From Candidatus Methanovorans sp. (GTDB lineage: Archaea; Halobacteriota; Methanosarcinia; Methanosarcinales; Methanosarcinaceae), in the NCBI GenBank assembly GCA_020793565.1, contig DQIP01000232.1, positions 1 to 52,959 on the forward strand: 52,959 nt of DNA. Direction: 5' to 3'. The notes under the pieces were generated by a model, which was not told where the DNA came from, made no database searches, and saw only the letters and a program-made list of their open reading frames with translations. Shown here in pieces: positions 1 through 9,365 of the stretch (position 1 is its first letter; each line of letters begins with the position of its first letter). A program made the translations under genes and the position numbers.

Positions 1-1122
1 AACTTACAAAAAGTCTACAATATAGAAAACGTACCTTGCGACACTCAGATGCGCACGATTCTAGATGATGTAGAACCTGCCGATATAGAGCCTTTATTCA
101 ATGATATTTTCCGCACGCTTCAGCGCGGAAAAGTTTTGGAACCAATGGTTTTTATGAACGGATGTTATCTGCTTTCTATCGATGGTACAGGCTATTTTTC
201 TTCGAATAAAATTCATTGTGATTCTTGTTGTACGAAAATCAACTCGAAAACAGGAGTAACCACCTATCAGCATCAAATGTTGGGTGCCGTAATTGTTCAT
301 CCTGATATCAGGGAAGTAATACCATTAGCACCAGAGCCGATTATCAAACAGGATGGGGAAACGAAGAATGACAGCGAACGCAATGCAAGCAAGCGTTTTT
401 TGGAGAAATTAAGGAAAGTGCATCCACATTTACCTCTCATTGTGACAGAGGACGGATTAAGTTCAAATGCCCCGCACATTCATGAATTGGAAAAACATCA
501 AATGCACTATATTTTAGGAGCAAAGAAAGGCGATCATGCATTTTTGTTCGATTACGTTGAGTCTGCTGCAAAAGGCGGTTTAACGACTGAAATTAAAATT
601 AAAATTGATGATATTGTTCATAAGTTCCGGTTTATCAATCAGGTCCCTTTGAATGCATCTAATCAAGATACATTGGTGAATTTTGTAGAATACTGGCAAA
701 CTACGCCCAAAAAAACGATGCATTTCAGTTGGGTCACGGATATGCAAGTGAGTAAAGAAAATGTTTTTGAGATCATGCGCGGTGGCAGAGCACGATGGAA
801 GATCGAAAATGAAACTTTCAATACGCTCAAAAATCAGGGATACCAATTTGAACACAATTTTGGACATGGATACAAGAACTTGTCAGTTGTTTTTGCCATG
901 TTGATGATGCTGGCGTTTCTGGTGGATCAAGTGCAACAACTTGCCTGTCGGCTATTTCAAGCAGTTTGGGGGAAGTTAGGGAGTAAAAGAAGTCTTTGGG
1001 AACAAATGAGATCTTTATTTTTTGGATATAAATTTGATTCGATGGAAGATATCTTTAGAGCACTGTTTTATGGATTTAAAAGAGAACGCCTGGTTATTCT
1101 TGAAGATTCACCGCCGTCTTGA
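1..1122 (+). mobile_element. DDE transposase, 5' end outside window
   Basis: The reading frame is open from base 1, so the gene begins before the window; the first ATG inside is at 49. About 373 residues are visible. The C-terminal part has RARWKIENETFNTLKNQGY followed by a His-rich stretch and a hydrophobic helix (VVFAMLMMLAFLVDQ), the layout of the last catalytic Glu helix in IS4/ISNCY-like DDE transposases. An earlier SIDGTGYFSS would hold the first catalytic Asp, and VTEDGLSSN the second. The frame is undisturbed to the TGA, so the enzyme may be active. The family assignment is from motif memory and the IS ends were not identified. Downstream (1123-1352) I see only A/T-rich sequence with TGCATA motifs. 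Confidence 0.8.
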
Positions 1123-1243
1123 TGAATAATTTGGCGATATGCCTTTGAAAAAATGCAGTGCATAGAGGATTCTGGCTTCATCTACTGATGGGTATGGCTT
1201 TTTTGGTGATGATCAGTTAAAATATCAAGTTCAAGATTTGTGT

Positions 1244-1275
1244 TATGCATATATTTTGCATAATGCACACTTAAT
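1244..1275. repeat. TGCATA-rich boxes beyond the ATPase 3' end
   Basis: TATGCATA at 1244-1251 is followed at once by TTTGCATA (1255-1262) and two further ATGCA cores up to about 1279. The same core is repeated at the other end of the neighbouring ATPase gene (2903-2940). Function is unknown. Confidence 0.45.
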
Positions 1276-1352
1276 GCAAGGCGAAATCTCTATATGTAAC
1301 ATCAAAAAAATTCGGGTGGAGACAAAACGGGAATTGCTGATGTCTTGGTAGT

Positions 1353-2882
1353 TTATATTGGTTTGAGGTGTCCATCAAATAGTCCGATTTCGTGCTGTTT
1401 TGCAAATTCGATTGCAGCAATGGTGTATTCCGATTTTGATATGAATAACAACCGTTTATTTTGTGCTTTGAATTCGGAACTGTCAATTTTCCGGATCAAT
1501 TTTTCAATGTCTTTGTAATCTGTTTTTTTGTTTCGCCATTTGATCTCAAAAATGTGAATGGTTTTGTTCTTTGTGCCTACCAGATCAAATTCGATATTGT
1601 TTTTGAGGTATTTTTCAAGTTCAATGTTGTACAGTTCCTCAAGCTTGTATTTCATTTCATATTCTTTTGCAATTCCAAGTTCTGTGGATACCTTCCGGTA
1701 TTTTTCTTCCAGATTTGCCAGAAGGTGTTCCACTACTTTTTCGGACCGGATATTCGTGCTCAAGCCAAGATATTTGTTATTGATCCAAAAAGCAAATAGC
1801 GGGTCACGTATATGGTACTGGTATCCTTTTCGAAAAATGAGGTCAGTTTTCAGGAGGGCTTTGAGATAATTTGATATTTCTCCGGTTGGTTTTTTCATGT
1901 GTTTTGCAATTGTTGTCAGTTCCGTTGGATTTTGTGATAACAGGAAGAGTATGGATTTGTACCTGTCTTTATTCTTAAATTTTGCAAGGGATACATCAAG
2001 GATGTATTCGAAATGTTCATTAATGGAACCTATATCTGCGAATATTTCGTTCATTATGCAGTAATTTATCTGTTTTGTGTTGATCATTCCATCGAGTGCA
2101 TACTGTTCAGATATCTTCCTGCATACTGCGACTGTATAATATGGCTGTCCGTTTGTGAATTTGTAAATTTTGTCCTTGTGGTTTCCAGTTAGTTTAAAGG
2201 GAAGGGTTGAATCGATAAGTTCATGTGTGCTTTCCCTGTCAAAGTTTCCCAGTGTCATTCTGGTGAACTGTCCGAAAAAGGGATTTTTGTGGTTGAGCAT
2301 TTCATTGAAAACCGAGAAAACCGATCCCGATATCCAGTAGTTGACATCCTTTTGTTTTTCTGTAATTGAGCGCATTATCTGGAGAAATCGCGGGTGTACT
2401 TGCAATAGTTCCTGAAATTCGTCCAGTATGAATATGATCTTAATTTCATGTTTCTCTGCAAGTTTTTGCGCAAACCCGAATGTCAGGTCAAGAAGATCTT
2501 CTTCGGCAAACTCATGTTGTTTGAGGACCCTAATGAGAGTTCTTACGTGGTGTGTTTCCATATCCCCAAGTTTTGATGCGAGAACAAGTAGGTCTTCCAG
2601 CTCGTAAGGATAATCGACCTCCTCTTTTTGCCATATGGTGTCGTAGATCAGTTCTTTTAAGTATGCTTTGACAAATCCTTCGGTATCTGGTATTATTTTC
2701 TGTAGATTTATGTATGTGATAAGTAGATTCTCATCAGCAATTGTGTTTTTAAATTTCAGCAGCAATTCAGTTTTTCCAATCCGCCTGAGCCCAAAGAGCG
2801 CGATGTTTATTCTTGACCCGGATTTGATCGAATGGGTGTGCTGGTTCAGTATCGAAAGTTCCCGGGTTCTGTTTATAAACAT
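1353..2882 (-). CDS. Archaeal AAA ATPase with DUF234-like C-terminus
   Basis: A 509-residue STAND-type ATPase of the archaeal ATPase (PF01637) class. The P-loop is GLRRIGKTELLLKF near residue 32, the Walker B-type sequence is IIFILDEFQELL near residue 150, a winged-helix-like segment follows (ELTTIAKHMKKPTGEISNYLKALLKTDLI as separate short motifs), and a DUF234/nuclease-like end contains HIFEIKWRNK. I place the start at the ATG ending at 2882, because family members begin with the equivalent of MFINRTRELSIL. The frame stays open 25 codons further upstream, but those codons run through the TATGCATA boxes. Members are abundant, patchily distributed and of unknown role; links to mobile DNA or defence are often suggested. 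The gene stands alone between a transposase and purB. Confidence 0.85.
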   Translation of the reverse strand: MFINRTRELSILNQHTHSIKSGSRINIALFGLRRIGKTELLLKFKNTIADENLLITYINLQKIIPDTEGFVKAYLKELIYDTIWQKEEVDYPYELEDLLVLASKLGDMETHHVRTLIRVLKQHEFAEEDLLDLTFGFAQKLAEKHEIKIIFILDEFQELLQVHPRFLQIMRSITEKQKDVNYWISGSVFSVFNEMLNHKNPFFGQFTRMTLGNFDRESTHELIDSTLPFKLTGNHKDKIYKFTNGQPYYTVAVCRKISEQYALDGMINTKQINYCIMNEIFADIGSINEHFEYILDVSLAKFKNKDRYKSILFLLSQNPTELTTIAKHMKKPTGEISNYLKALLKTDLIFRKGYQYHIRDPLFAFWINNKYLGLSTNIRSEKVVEHLLANLEEKYRKVSTELGIAKEYEMKYKLEELYNIELEKYLKNNIEFDLVGTKNKTIHIFEIKWRNKKTDYKDIEKLIRKIDSSEFKAQNKRLLFISKSEYTIAAIEFAKQHEIGLFDGHLKPI

Positions 2883-2902
2883 AAGTATTTGTATAATGCT
2901 TT

Positions 2903-2940
2903 TATGCATAAATAGATTATGCATAGTTGTATTATGCAAA
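2903..2940. promoter_or_regulatory. Three TATGCATA boxes at 15-bp spacing upstream of ATPase
   Basis: TATGCATA cores are centred near 2906.5 (perfect palindrome TTTATGCATAAA), 2921.5 and 2936.5 (TATGCAAA), with 15 bp between centres. They lie 21 to 58 nt upstream of the ATPase start on the minus strand. This is a plausible operator array, and it is AT-rich enough to overlap the promoter. Confidence 0.5.
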
Positions 2941-3170
2941 TTTACTCTTGTTGCCATTGCTGCATATTAAAATTAACCATAGATAGATGCAAATGTGGTT
3001 GTGTGAGGGGTAATTGCGTGCTCGCGCACGCCAGCGAACCAAATTTGAGGAACTATGGAACTATTCAAAGCCTATTTATTGCTTACACGAGTTATCTGCA
3101 GCAATCCATATCGTAGATTTTTAACGAAATCCCCTATCACATAAATTATCCATAATGGAGATCCAAAAAC

Positions 3171-4508
3171 ATGGCAATTCACCCAATAGAATACCGCTAC
3201 GGCACAGATGAAATGAAATACGTGTGGAGTGAGGCGAACCGGCTTGACAAACTCATGAAGACCGAAGCCGCCCTTGCAATGGCAGAAGCCGACATCGGGC
3301 TTATTCCAAAAGAAGCGGCAGGGAATATCGCAAAGAGCATAGAGTCCGTAAAACTTGAACGCGTAAAGGCGATAGAGGATGAGATCAATCACGACATGAT
3401 GGCTGTTGTTATTGGAATTTCCGAGCAGTGTAACGATGAGGCAGGTAAATGGGTGCACTTTGGTGCAACCTCAAATGATATCCTTGATACTGCAACAGGA
3501 TTGCAGATCAAGGACGCAATTGGGATACTTGGGGAAAAGATGGAACAACTCCTGGAAGTACTTCTTAAACAGGCAAGTGACAATAAGAACCTGGTATGTG
3601 CGGGACGCACACACGGGCAGATCGGTGTCCCGACAACCTACGGGCTGCGGTTTGCAATATGGGCATCCGAGATTGCGCGCCATATCGAGCGTCTTGAACA
3701 ACTCAAACCACGCGCCCTTGTCGGGCAGATGACGGGTGCCGTAGGCACGCAGGCTGCCTTTGGCAAGGACGGGATCGAGATACAGAAACGTACAATGGAA
3801 TATCTCAAAATTGGCGCGGTGGATGTCTCGAACCAGATCATCCAGCGTGACCGCCATGCCGAATTCGTCATGTGGATGGCAAATACTGTGACCACGCTTG
3901 ATAAAATTGCTACCGCGTTCCGATCGCTCCAGAGAAGCGAAATTGCAGAGGTGGAAGAGAGTTTCGGCAAAAAGCAGGTGGGCTCGTCCACCATGCCGCA
4001 TAAGCGAAACCCGATCAAGTCCGAGCAGATATGCGGACTCGCACGCATTGTGCGCGCAATGGTCGAGCCGGAACTCATGAACAACACATTGTGGGATGAA
4101 CGCGATCTTACCAATTCATCATGCGAGAGGATAGTGTTCCCTGAAGCGTGCGTGCTGACAGACCATATCATAAAACTCTCGATCGGTGTAATTGGGAACC
4201 TGCGTTTCTATCCTGCGAACATACGCCGCAACCTTGACCTCCTGCGCGGGCTCAACATGGGCGAAGCCGTGATGATCGAACTCGCAAAACGCGGCGTGGG
4301 CAGGCAGGAAGCCCATGAAATTGTTCGAAGCAGTGCGATGATCGCACATGAGGGCGGGCAGCACTTCAAGGATGTTTTGCTGGCAAACGCAGAGGTTATG
4401 GAATACCTGGGCGAAGATGATATTACGAATCTTGTAGACCCTGACAGGTACATCGGGACAGCGGTCGAGCAGGTCGAGGCTGTTGTGGCGAAGTTGCAGA
4501 AGAAATAG
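3171..4508 (+). CDS. purB: Adenylosuccinate lyase
   Basis: PurB (445 residues, the usual size) acts twice in purine synthesis, splitting SAICAR to AICAR and adenylosuccinate to AMP, each time releasing fumarate. The fumarase/aspartase superfamily signature GSSTMPHKRNP lies near residue 271; its flexible loop carries the catalytic Ser. TSNDILDTA near residue 98 and GRTHGQIGVPTTYG near 143 hold the substrate-binding and catalytic His regions, and ERDLTNSSCERI is typical of archaeal and Gram-positive PurB. A GGAG Shine-Dalgarno precedes ATG 3171. The gene is monocistronic and ends in TAG. Codon use is more GC-rich than in the flanking intergenic DNA, as expected of a housekeeping gene. Confidence 0.97.
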   Translation: MAIHPIEYRYGTDEMKYVWSEANRLDKLMKTEAALAMAEADIGLIPKEAAGNIAKSIESVKLERVKAIEDEINHDMMAVVIGISEQCNDEAGKWVHFGATSNDILDTATGLQIKDAIGILGEKMEQLLEVLLKQASDNKNLVCAGRTHGQIGVPTTYGLRFAIWASEIARHIERLEQLKPRALVGQMTGAVGTQAAFGKDGIEIQKRTMEYLKIGAVDVSNQIIQRDRHAEFVMWMANTVTTLDKIATAFRSLQRSEIAEVEESFGKKQVGSSTMPHKRNPIKSEQICGLARIVRAMVEPELMNNTLWDERDLTNSSCERIVFPEACVLTDHIIKLSIGVIGNLRFYPANIRRNLDLLRGLNMGEAVMIELAKRGVGRQEAHEIVRSSAMIAHEGGQHFKDVLLANAEVMEYLGEDDITNLVDPDRYIGTAVEQVEAVVAKLQKK

Positions 4509-4601
4509 GGAGAAATTGGATTAGATCCAATCAGGTTGGATATTCCGATGTGGGTTCAGGATCTCAGCATCCATGCCCACAAAGGGCATTCACTTCATAC
4601 A

Positions 4602-4637
4602 GAGTTGAGTGCCTGCTACGCTCGTAAGGCGTGCAGG
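4602..4637. repeat. GC hairpin repeat (copy 1)
   Basis: GAGTTGAGTGCCTGC is followed by AAGGCGTGCAGG, so CCTGC and GCAGG can pair. A second copy with a shorter loop lies at 52776-52803. Confidence 0.6.
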
Positions 4638-4967
4638 ATGCCAAAAGCGCAAGTGTTCAGATATATGTCAAAACATTTTGTTCTAGTATTGTGTTAACTA
4701 TCAAATGTCATATTATTTTACCGAAACTGAAGAGATAGAAGCACCAGTTCCCATCATAGGTGGGACATTTCACGAATGCCAAATCCATAATCCAAACATA
4801 CAATATTATGATCTGTAAATACGACACCGCTTGAAAACAGTATTGTATTTTATATTTATTGTGTTGGAATATGCCGCGCTTAAGCGCATATGGTCGCGCC
4901 GTTTTTCACATCTGCCTTAACCCCTTCCGTTTAGCAACATTGCATTGTTGACATGACAGTAGTATAA

Positions 4968-5033
4968 TATAGGGGCTGTCCTTCAATTCAAAAATTCAGG
5001 AAAAATAAGGTAAAATATAGATTTAAATACAAA
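4968..5033 (+). repeat. Solo left end of the TATAG(A/G)GGCTGTCC element
   Basis: TATAGGGGCTGTCC and the next 50 or so bases match the left half of the MITE at 27746-27860 almost base for base (ATTCAAAAATTCAG, AAATAAGGT and AAATATAG all recur). No matching right end is seen before the transporter operon. Confidence 0.65.
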
Positions 5034-5145
5034 AAGCCGAAACTCATGTATTACATAAAATGAGCGGAGTTTAGACTTAATGAAAGGTATTTACACCATC
5101 GATACAGTAATACATGCATACTATCTTGAAAGTGAGTGAATTAGT

Positions 5146-5997
5146 ATGAACAAAAAAATTGTTCTGGTTTTGGTACTTATAATTACTGCTTTTCTGGGTA
5201 ATGGGTGCATAAACCAGGTTGAAACGCAAAATGACGATGATAGAATTGTCATTCTGGTTAGCATCCTGCCGCAGGCTGATTTTGTGGGGCATATCGGCGG
5301 CGACAAAGTAAATGTCATTGTTATGATACCGCCTGGTGCAAATCCTGCCACTTATGAGCCGACTGCAAGTCAGTTAAAATCGGCAAGTAATGCAGATATG
5401 TATGTAAAAGTAGGCTCAGGTCTTCCATTTGAGGAAGTATGGCTGGACAATATCGGTTCTGCGAATCCGGATATGCTGATAGTTGATACCTCAGAAGGTG
5501 TAGATCTAATTTCGGGTGACCCGCATATATGGTTATCTCCACGATGTGTTGTGGTTCAGGTGGAGAATATTTACAAAGGCCTGGTTCAGGTTGATACTGT
5601 AAACAGGAAATTCTATAATCAGAATAAAGAAGATTATATACATGACCTGGAAGTCCTTGACAACGATCTCAATGAATCGTTATCCGGATTTAAAAATCAT
5701 ACCTTCATGGTATTTCACCCCTCATGGGGGTATTTTGCACGCGATTATGACCTGACAATGATAGCAGTTGAGATTGAGGGGAAGGAACCAAGTGCAGGAG
5801 TTCTGGCACGTCTGGTTGAAACCGCTAAAGAGAACAATATCAAGATAATATTTGTCCAGCCCCAGTTCAGCACAAAGAGTGCTGAGGTAATTGCAAATGA
5901 AATCGGGGCTAGTGTGGTATCGATAGACCCCTTGCCACAAGATTTTATAAAAGACCTGCGCACAGTTTCAGGCATATTTTCTCAAGATCCGGCATGA
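5146..5997 (+). CDS. znuA: Metal ABC transporter substrate-binding lipoprotein (ZnuA/TroA family)
   Basis: A 283-residue extracytoplasmic metal-binding protein of the TroA/ZnuA cluster. The N-terminus is a lipoprotein signal: two Lys, a hydrophobic stretch, and the lipobox LGNGC with Cys21 as the lipid anchor. DPHIWLSPR near residue 125 and FHPSWGYF near residue 188 provide two of the usual His ligands, and SIDPLPQD near the end provides the Asp. The first canonical His (normally in a DPHxYEP motif) is replaced: the sequence here reads NPATYEPT near residue 67. The metal is therefore uncertain (Zn, Mn or other). There is no His-rich loop. The RBS is AAGTGAGTG. The stop overlaps the ATPase gene by 4 nt, so the transporter genes form one operon. 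Confidence 0.88.
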   Translation: MNKKIVLVLVLIITAFLGNGCINQVETQNDDDRIVILVSILPQADFVGHIGGDKVNVIVMIPPGANPATYEPTASQLKSASNADMYVKVGSGLPFEEVWLDNIGSANPDMLIVDTSEGVDLISGDPHIWLSPRCVVVQVENIYKGLVQVDTVNRKFYNQNKEDYIHDLEVLDNDLNESLSGFKNHTFMVFHPSWGYFARDYDLTMIAVEIEGKEPSAGVLARLVETAKENNIKIIFVQPQFSTKSAEVIANEIGASVVSIDPLPQDFIKDLRTVSGIFSQDPA

Positions 5998-6752
5998 ACA
6001 TGAACAGCAAGGTTATCGAACTTAAAGATGTGTGGGTACATTACAACGAGATGATCATACTTGAGGGTATAGATCTTGTTGTGGAACCGCATGATTTCCT
6101 GGGAATCATAGGGCCGAACGGCGGTGGAAAAAGTACTTTGCTCAAGGTTATGCTAGGCCTGGTAAAACCCAGCAGGGGAACTGTCCGGGTTCTGGGTGAT
6201 ACGCCTAAACGAGCGAGGAGAGATATTGGATACCTACCCCAGTACAGCCTTATTGACATGGAGTTCCCAATGAGTGTATGGGATGTGGTTTTAACAGGAC
6301 GCCTTGGTCACACAGGCTTGCTGAAACGATATAGTGAAAATGATAAGAAAGCGGCTTACAATGCTCTTGAGGAAGTGGACATGCTTGATTATAGGGACAG
6401 GCAGATCGGAAAACTATCAGGCGGGCAGAGGCAGAGGGTCTTTATTGCCAGGGCACTTGCAGGCGAACCAAAACTACTCCTTCTGGATGAACCTACAACA
6501 GGCATAGATTCGATCATACAGGAAGAGTTCTATGAATTGTTGAATAAACTAAAGGAAAAAATGGCGATTGTCATGGTCTCGCATGATATCAGTGCGGTAT
6601 CTGTCTATGTAGACAAGATCGCCTGCTTAAATCACAGGTTATTCTATCACAACTCGAAAGAACTTGCATCCGATGATCTTGAAGCTGCCTACCAGTGTCC
6701 TGTGGAATTGATTGCCCATGGCGTTCCGCACAGGGTATTGAAGGTACATTGA
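5994..6752 (+). CDS. znuC: Metal ABC transporter ATP-binding protein (ZnuC family)
   Basis: The cytoplasmic ATPase of the metal importer (252 residues). Walker A is [12 protein letters not shown] near residue 39, the ABC signature LSGGQRQRV is near 141, Walker B and its Glu are in [10 protein letters not shown] near 161, and the H-loop is VSHD near 195. All catalytic elements are intact. The tail shows the HGxPHRVL ending typical of archaeal ZnuC. ATG 5994 overlaps the znuA stop; a second in-frame ATG at 6000 is also possible. The subfamily is shared by Zn and Mn transporters. Confidence 0.92.
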   Translation: MNMNSKVIELKDVWVHYNEMIILEGIDLVVEPHDFLGIIGPNGGGKSTLLKVMLGLVKPSRGTVRVLGDTPKRARRDIGYLPQYSLIDMEFPMSVWDVVLTGRLGHTGLLKRYSENDKKAAYNALEEVDMLDYRDRQIGKLSGGQRQRVFIARALAGEPKLLLLDEPTTGIDSIIQEEFYELLNKLKEKMAIVMVSHDISAVSVYVDKIACLNHRLFYHNSKELASDDLEAAYQCPVELIAHGVPHRVLKVH

Positions 6753-6795
6753 TCATTTACACATTAACATACAATCACTAAATAAGGACACTTGC

Positions 6796-7611
6796 ATGTT
6801 GGAACTTTTGCAGTATGAGTTTATAAGAAATGCCATCGCAGCCGGTATACTTGCCAGTGTTGCCTGTGGTATCATAGGGGTTTATGTGGTTGTTAAGCGA
6901 ATTGTCTTTATCAGCGGCGGTATTGCCCATGCATCGTTTGGAGGCATCGGGATTGGCTACTATCTCGGGATCAATCCAATTCTTGGTGTGCTGCCGTTTA
7001 GCATTGCTTCGGCACTCGGCATGGGCTGGGTGAGCAAACACTCCAGACTACCGGAAGATACTGCTATTGGAATACTGTGGGCATTGGGGATGTCGATCGG
7101 GATCATACTTGTTAGCATGACGCCTGGCTATGCTCCGGACCTTATGACATACCTTTTTGGGAATATCCTGACCGTGCCATTCTCGGATATTGTCCTGATG
7201 CTGGTACTTGATTCAATTATTATCCTGGTGGTGTATTTGTTTTACAAGGAATTTCTGGCACTGTGTTTCGATGAGGAATTTGCAACAGTACGCGGCGTTG
7301 CTGCAGAATGTCTGTATCTTGTCCTGTTGTGCCTCATAGCTCTTACTGTTGTGGTGCTGATCCGGGTTGTAGGTGTGATCCTGGTCATAGCCCTGTTAAC
7401 GATCCCCGCTGCAATGAGCCGGCAGTTCACATCCAATCTCAAAAAAATGATGCTGCTTTCGGTTATCTTCGGTGCGGTTTTTAGCAGTGGCGGAATATGG
7501 CTGTCATATATGTTTGACGTACCGTCGGGGGCTACGATCGTTCTTATTATGTCTGTAATATACCTGCTTTATTCACTTGTAAAAGGTATTGGGAATTTTG
7601 GTAATGTTTGA
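6796..7611 (+). CDS. znuB: Metal ABC transporter permease (ZnuB family)
   Basis: A 271-residue integral membrane protein of the ABC-3 family with about eight hydrophobic segments. [18 protein letters not shown] near residue 38 and the conserved Asp-Glu-Glu region ([11 protein letters not shown]) near residue 157 are family marks. [15 protein letters not shown] near residue 200 is the coupling-helix region that contacts the ATPase. The gene lies 43 nt downstream of znuC and completes the operon. The length is normal and no defect is seen. Confidence 0.92.
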   Translation: MLELLQYEFIRNAIAAGILASVACGIIGVYVVVKRIVFISGGIAHASFGGIGIGYYLGINPILGVLPFSIASALGMGWVSKHSRLPEDTAIGILWALGMSIGIILVSMTPGYAPDLMTYLFGNILTVPFSDIVLMLVLDSIIILVVYLFYKEFLALCFDEEFATVRGVAAECLYLVLLCLIALTVVVLIRVVGVILVIALLTIPAAMSRQFTSNLKKMMLLSVIFGAVFSSGGIWLSYMFDVPSGATIVLIMSVIYLLYSLVKGIGNFGNV

Positions 7612-7657
7612 GTTAAATATCCTGGAAATCAAGGCATATCAGGACAATATTGTATTA

Positions 7658-7700
7658 CCTGAACATTCCAGTACCTGAACATTCCAGTACTTGAACATTT
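7658..7700. repeat. 16-bp tandem repeat upstream of radical SAM gene
   Basis: CCTGAACATTCCAGTA occurs at 7658-7673 and again at 7674-7689, followed by a partial copy from 7690. The array ends about 48 nt before the first candidate start codon of the next gene, so it could be a regulator binding array. Confidence 0.7.
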
Positions 7701-7747
7701 TGGAAAATTGGTATGATATCTCGATTATATGAACGGGAATATGGGAT

Positions 7748-8500
7748 ATGAAGCCAATTTTAGTTTCAGGCCTTGCCCGGAATATGTTATATCCTATTAG
7801 TATCCTATGGAAAAACATGCGTGTTTCTTATCTGGCAATATCCGAAAAAAGATGTACGGTCCAGATATCCGGATGCAATTTCAAATGCAGGGGCTGCTTC
7901 AGTAATGAGAAAGGGGAATGTGGTATGGAGATTACGGGTTCCCAACTGGCAAAATATATACCTGCAGATAAAGAAATAATGCTTGCAGGAGGTGAACCAA
8001 CTCTTGACAGGCAGGAGATGCTTTCAACTATAAGTGAACTGAAAAATAAACCTGGTAAAAGAAAAATAATAATTTCAACCAATGGCTCCAGGCTGGATAA
8101 GGACCTGCTTGAAGAACTTGAAGGAATTACGGTGCATATAGACCTCAAGGCATATGGTCCCGAACTTCACAGGTGGTATACGGGAAAAGACAATAAGAAT
8201 GTCCTTTCGGCAATACGGCTTCTTTATGAACAGGATTTTGATTTTCAGGTTAGTACGGTATTTATTCCGGATATTATAGAAACACCGGAGATTGGGGATA
8301 TCGCACGTTTCCTTTCGGAAATCGGAGACATCAGGTATAAGATCATGAGATACGTGCCAGTTGGTGATTTTTCGAGAAGACCGTACGTTTGGGAAATTGA
8401 AGATGCAGTGAATACAGCACATAAATACCTGGGGAATGTAACAAGTTCGATGGAAAACAGGAGTCATCCGAAAAACAGGAAAACAATAGCCACGTTTTAA
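7748..8500 (+). CDS. Radical SAM protein, activase-like
   Basis: A 250-residue radical SAM enzyme. The cluster motif is CNFKCRGC (Cys43, 47 and 50 from the first ATG), and LAGGEPTLD near residue 78 is the SAM-binding GGE motif. IISTNG and HIDLKAYGPELHRWYTG resemble the pyruvate formate-lyase or anaerobic nucleotide reductase activase branch. The N-terminal 23 residues are not typical of the family; ATG 7817 (MRVSYLAISEKRC) is an equally good start, and neither has a strong RBS. The gene is alone and its substrate is unknown. Confidence 0.82.
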   Translation: MKPILVSGLARNMLYPISILWKNMRVSYLAISEKRCTVQISGCNFKCRGCFSNEKGECGMEITGSQLAKYIPADKEIMLAGGEPTLDRQEMLSTISELKNKPGKRKIIISTNGSRLDKDLLEELEGITVHIDLKAYGPELHRWYTGKDNKNVLSAIRLLYEQDFDFQVSTVFIPDIIETPEIGDIARFLSEIGDIRYKIMRYVPVGDFSRRPYVWEIEDAVNTAHKYLGNVTSSMENRSHPKNRKTIATF

Positions 8501-8868
8501 AAAATCCATAGAAGCACCATTGCCATCATATTTGCTGTTCCTTAAAATCGTAAACGTATTTGTATAGATCTCATCTTTGACAACTTCATTTTAGTTATAA
8601 ATCGGCATCATGGGCACCAATGTTCCCAAATTTTGATTTCTACGTAATTTTCTTAATGTGATGATTCTCGAAATTTATAAGAGCAGAAATATTGTTGAAG
8701 AGGGATTTAGTGCTATATAATCGGATTTGGAAATAAATTGTACATATCATCTCACTTTCCGCAGGTATCTGCAAATTTTAAACAATTTTTCCTGATAGCG
8801 TTTTTCCACATTTCGAATAAATTATATTTATGTTTACATACATAAAAGACATGTTTTGAATATGCTAC

Positions 8869-9189
8869 TTGCCAACTTCTGCAGAAAAATTGCATATATC
8901 ATTCCGAATCATTTATCCCAAAAATTTAGAAAACCACAATCATACGACATTATTTCCTGTTTGTGAAAAAGATTTGTTTTCAAATATACCTGCGGAAAGT
9001 GCGTATCATAGTAAAGATATGCGTATTGAGACCCATGTGATTTTAGTTGTCTTTGGGTATTTATTACTCTCGTTATTGAGGGTGATTAAACCAAGAAGGG
9101 AATTAGAGGCGATTTTCAGAGCATTGAAGATCAAGACTCCAAAATTTGATGTGAAAAAATGTATACCTACAAATTTTGATAGCTTTTAG
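8869..9189 (+). pseudogene. Possible C-terminal remnant of a transposase
   Basis: An open stretch of 106 codons whose first half has no clear coding character. The second half, HSKDMRIETHVILVVFGYLL and then LLRVIKPRRELEAIFRALK, resembles the last helix of IS4/IS1634-type transposases (R-I-x-x-H followed by a hydrophobic helix). No N-terminal catalytic part is seen upstream. It may be a relic or a chance ORF. Confidence 0.4.
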
Positions 9190-9279
9190 AAGTTAATTAT
9201 CCCGGAAGGTATCGATTAAGACCATTTTTTGGACGAATTTTTGTCAAAGATGAGCTAAAAGTCTATTGATTATTTATCG

Positions 9280-9311
9280 ATACACATTTCGATTTGATAA
9301 CCGATGTGTAT
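9280..9311. promoter_or_regulatory. Inverted repeat upstream of first surface-protein gene
   Basis: ATACACAT (9280-9287) and ATGTGTAT (9304-9311) form a perfect 8-bp inverted repeat around a 16-bp spacer. It ends 54 nt before ATG 9366 and overlaps an AT-rich TATA-like stretch, so it could be an operator. Confidence 0.45.
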
Positions 9312-9365
9312 ATTAAGGGTTAGTATTGACTATCATATATCTATGAAATGGAAAGTGAGTGGATC

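Larger units (their letters stand above)
4509..5145. other. 637-bp intergenic region with two repeat fragments
   Basis: No ORF with family features is seen. The region holds a GC-rich hairpin repeat (4602-4637) also found near the right end of the window, and at 4968 to about 5033 a solo copy of the left end of the MITE described at 27746. The rest is AT-rich and includes the promoter region of the ABC transporter operon. Confidence 0.6.
8501..9365. other. Intergenic region with IS remnant and S-layer gene promoter
   Basis: The region is AT-rich. It contains the possible transposase remnant at 8869-9189 and an inverted repeat at 9280-9311. No other gene is seen. Confidence 0.5.

Noticed and set aside
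3471-4171. Minus-strand ORFs of about 176 codons opposite purB
   Set aside because: They are shadows of a clearly identified purB with high third-position GC. They have no domains or RBS.
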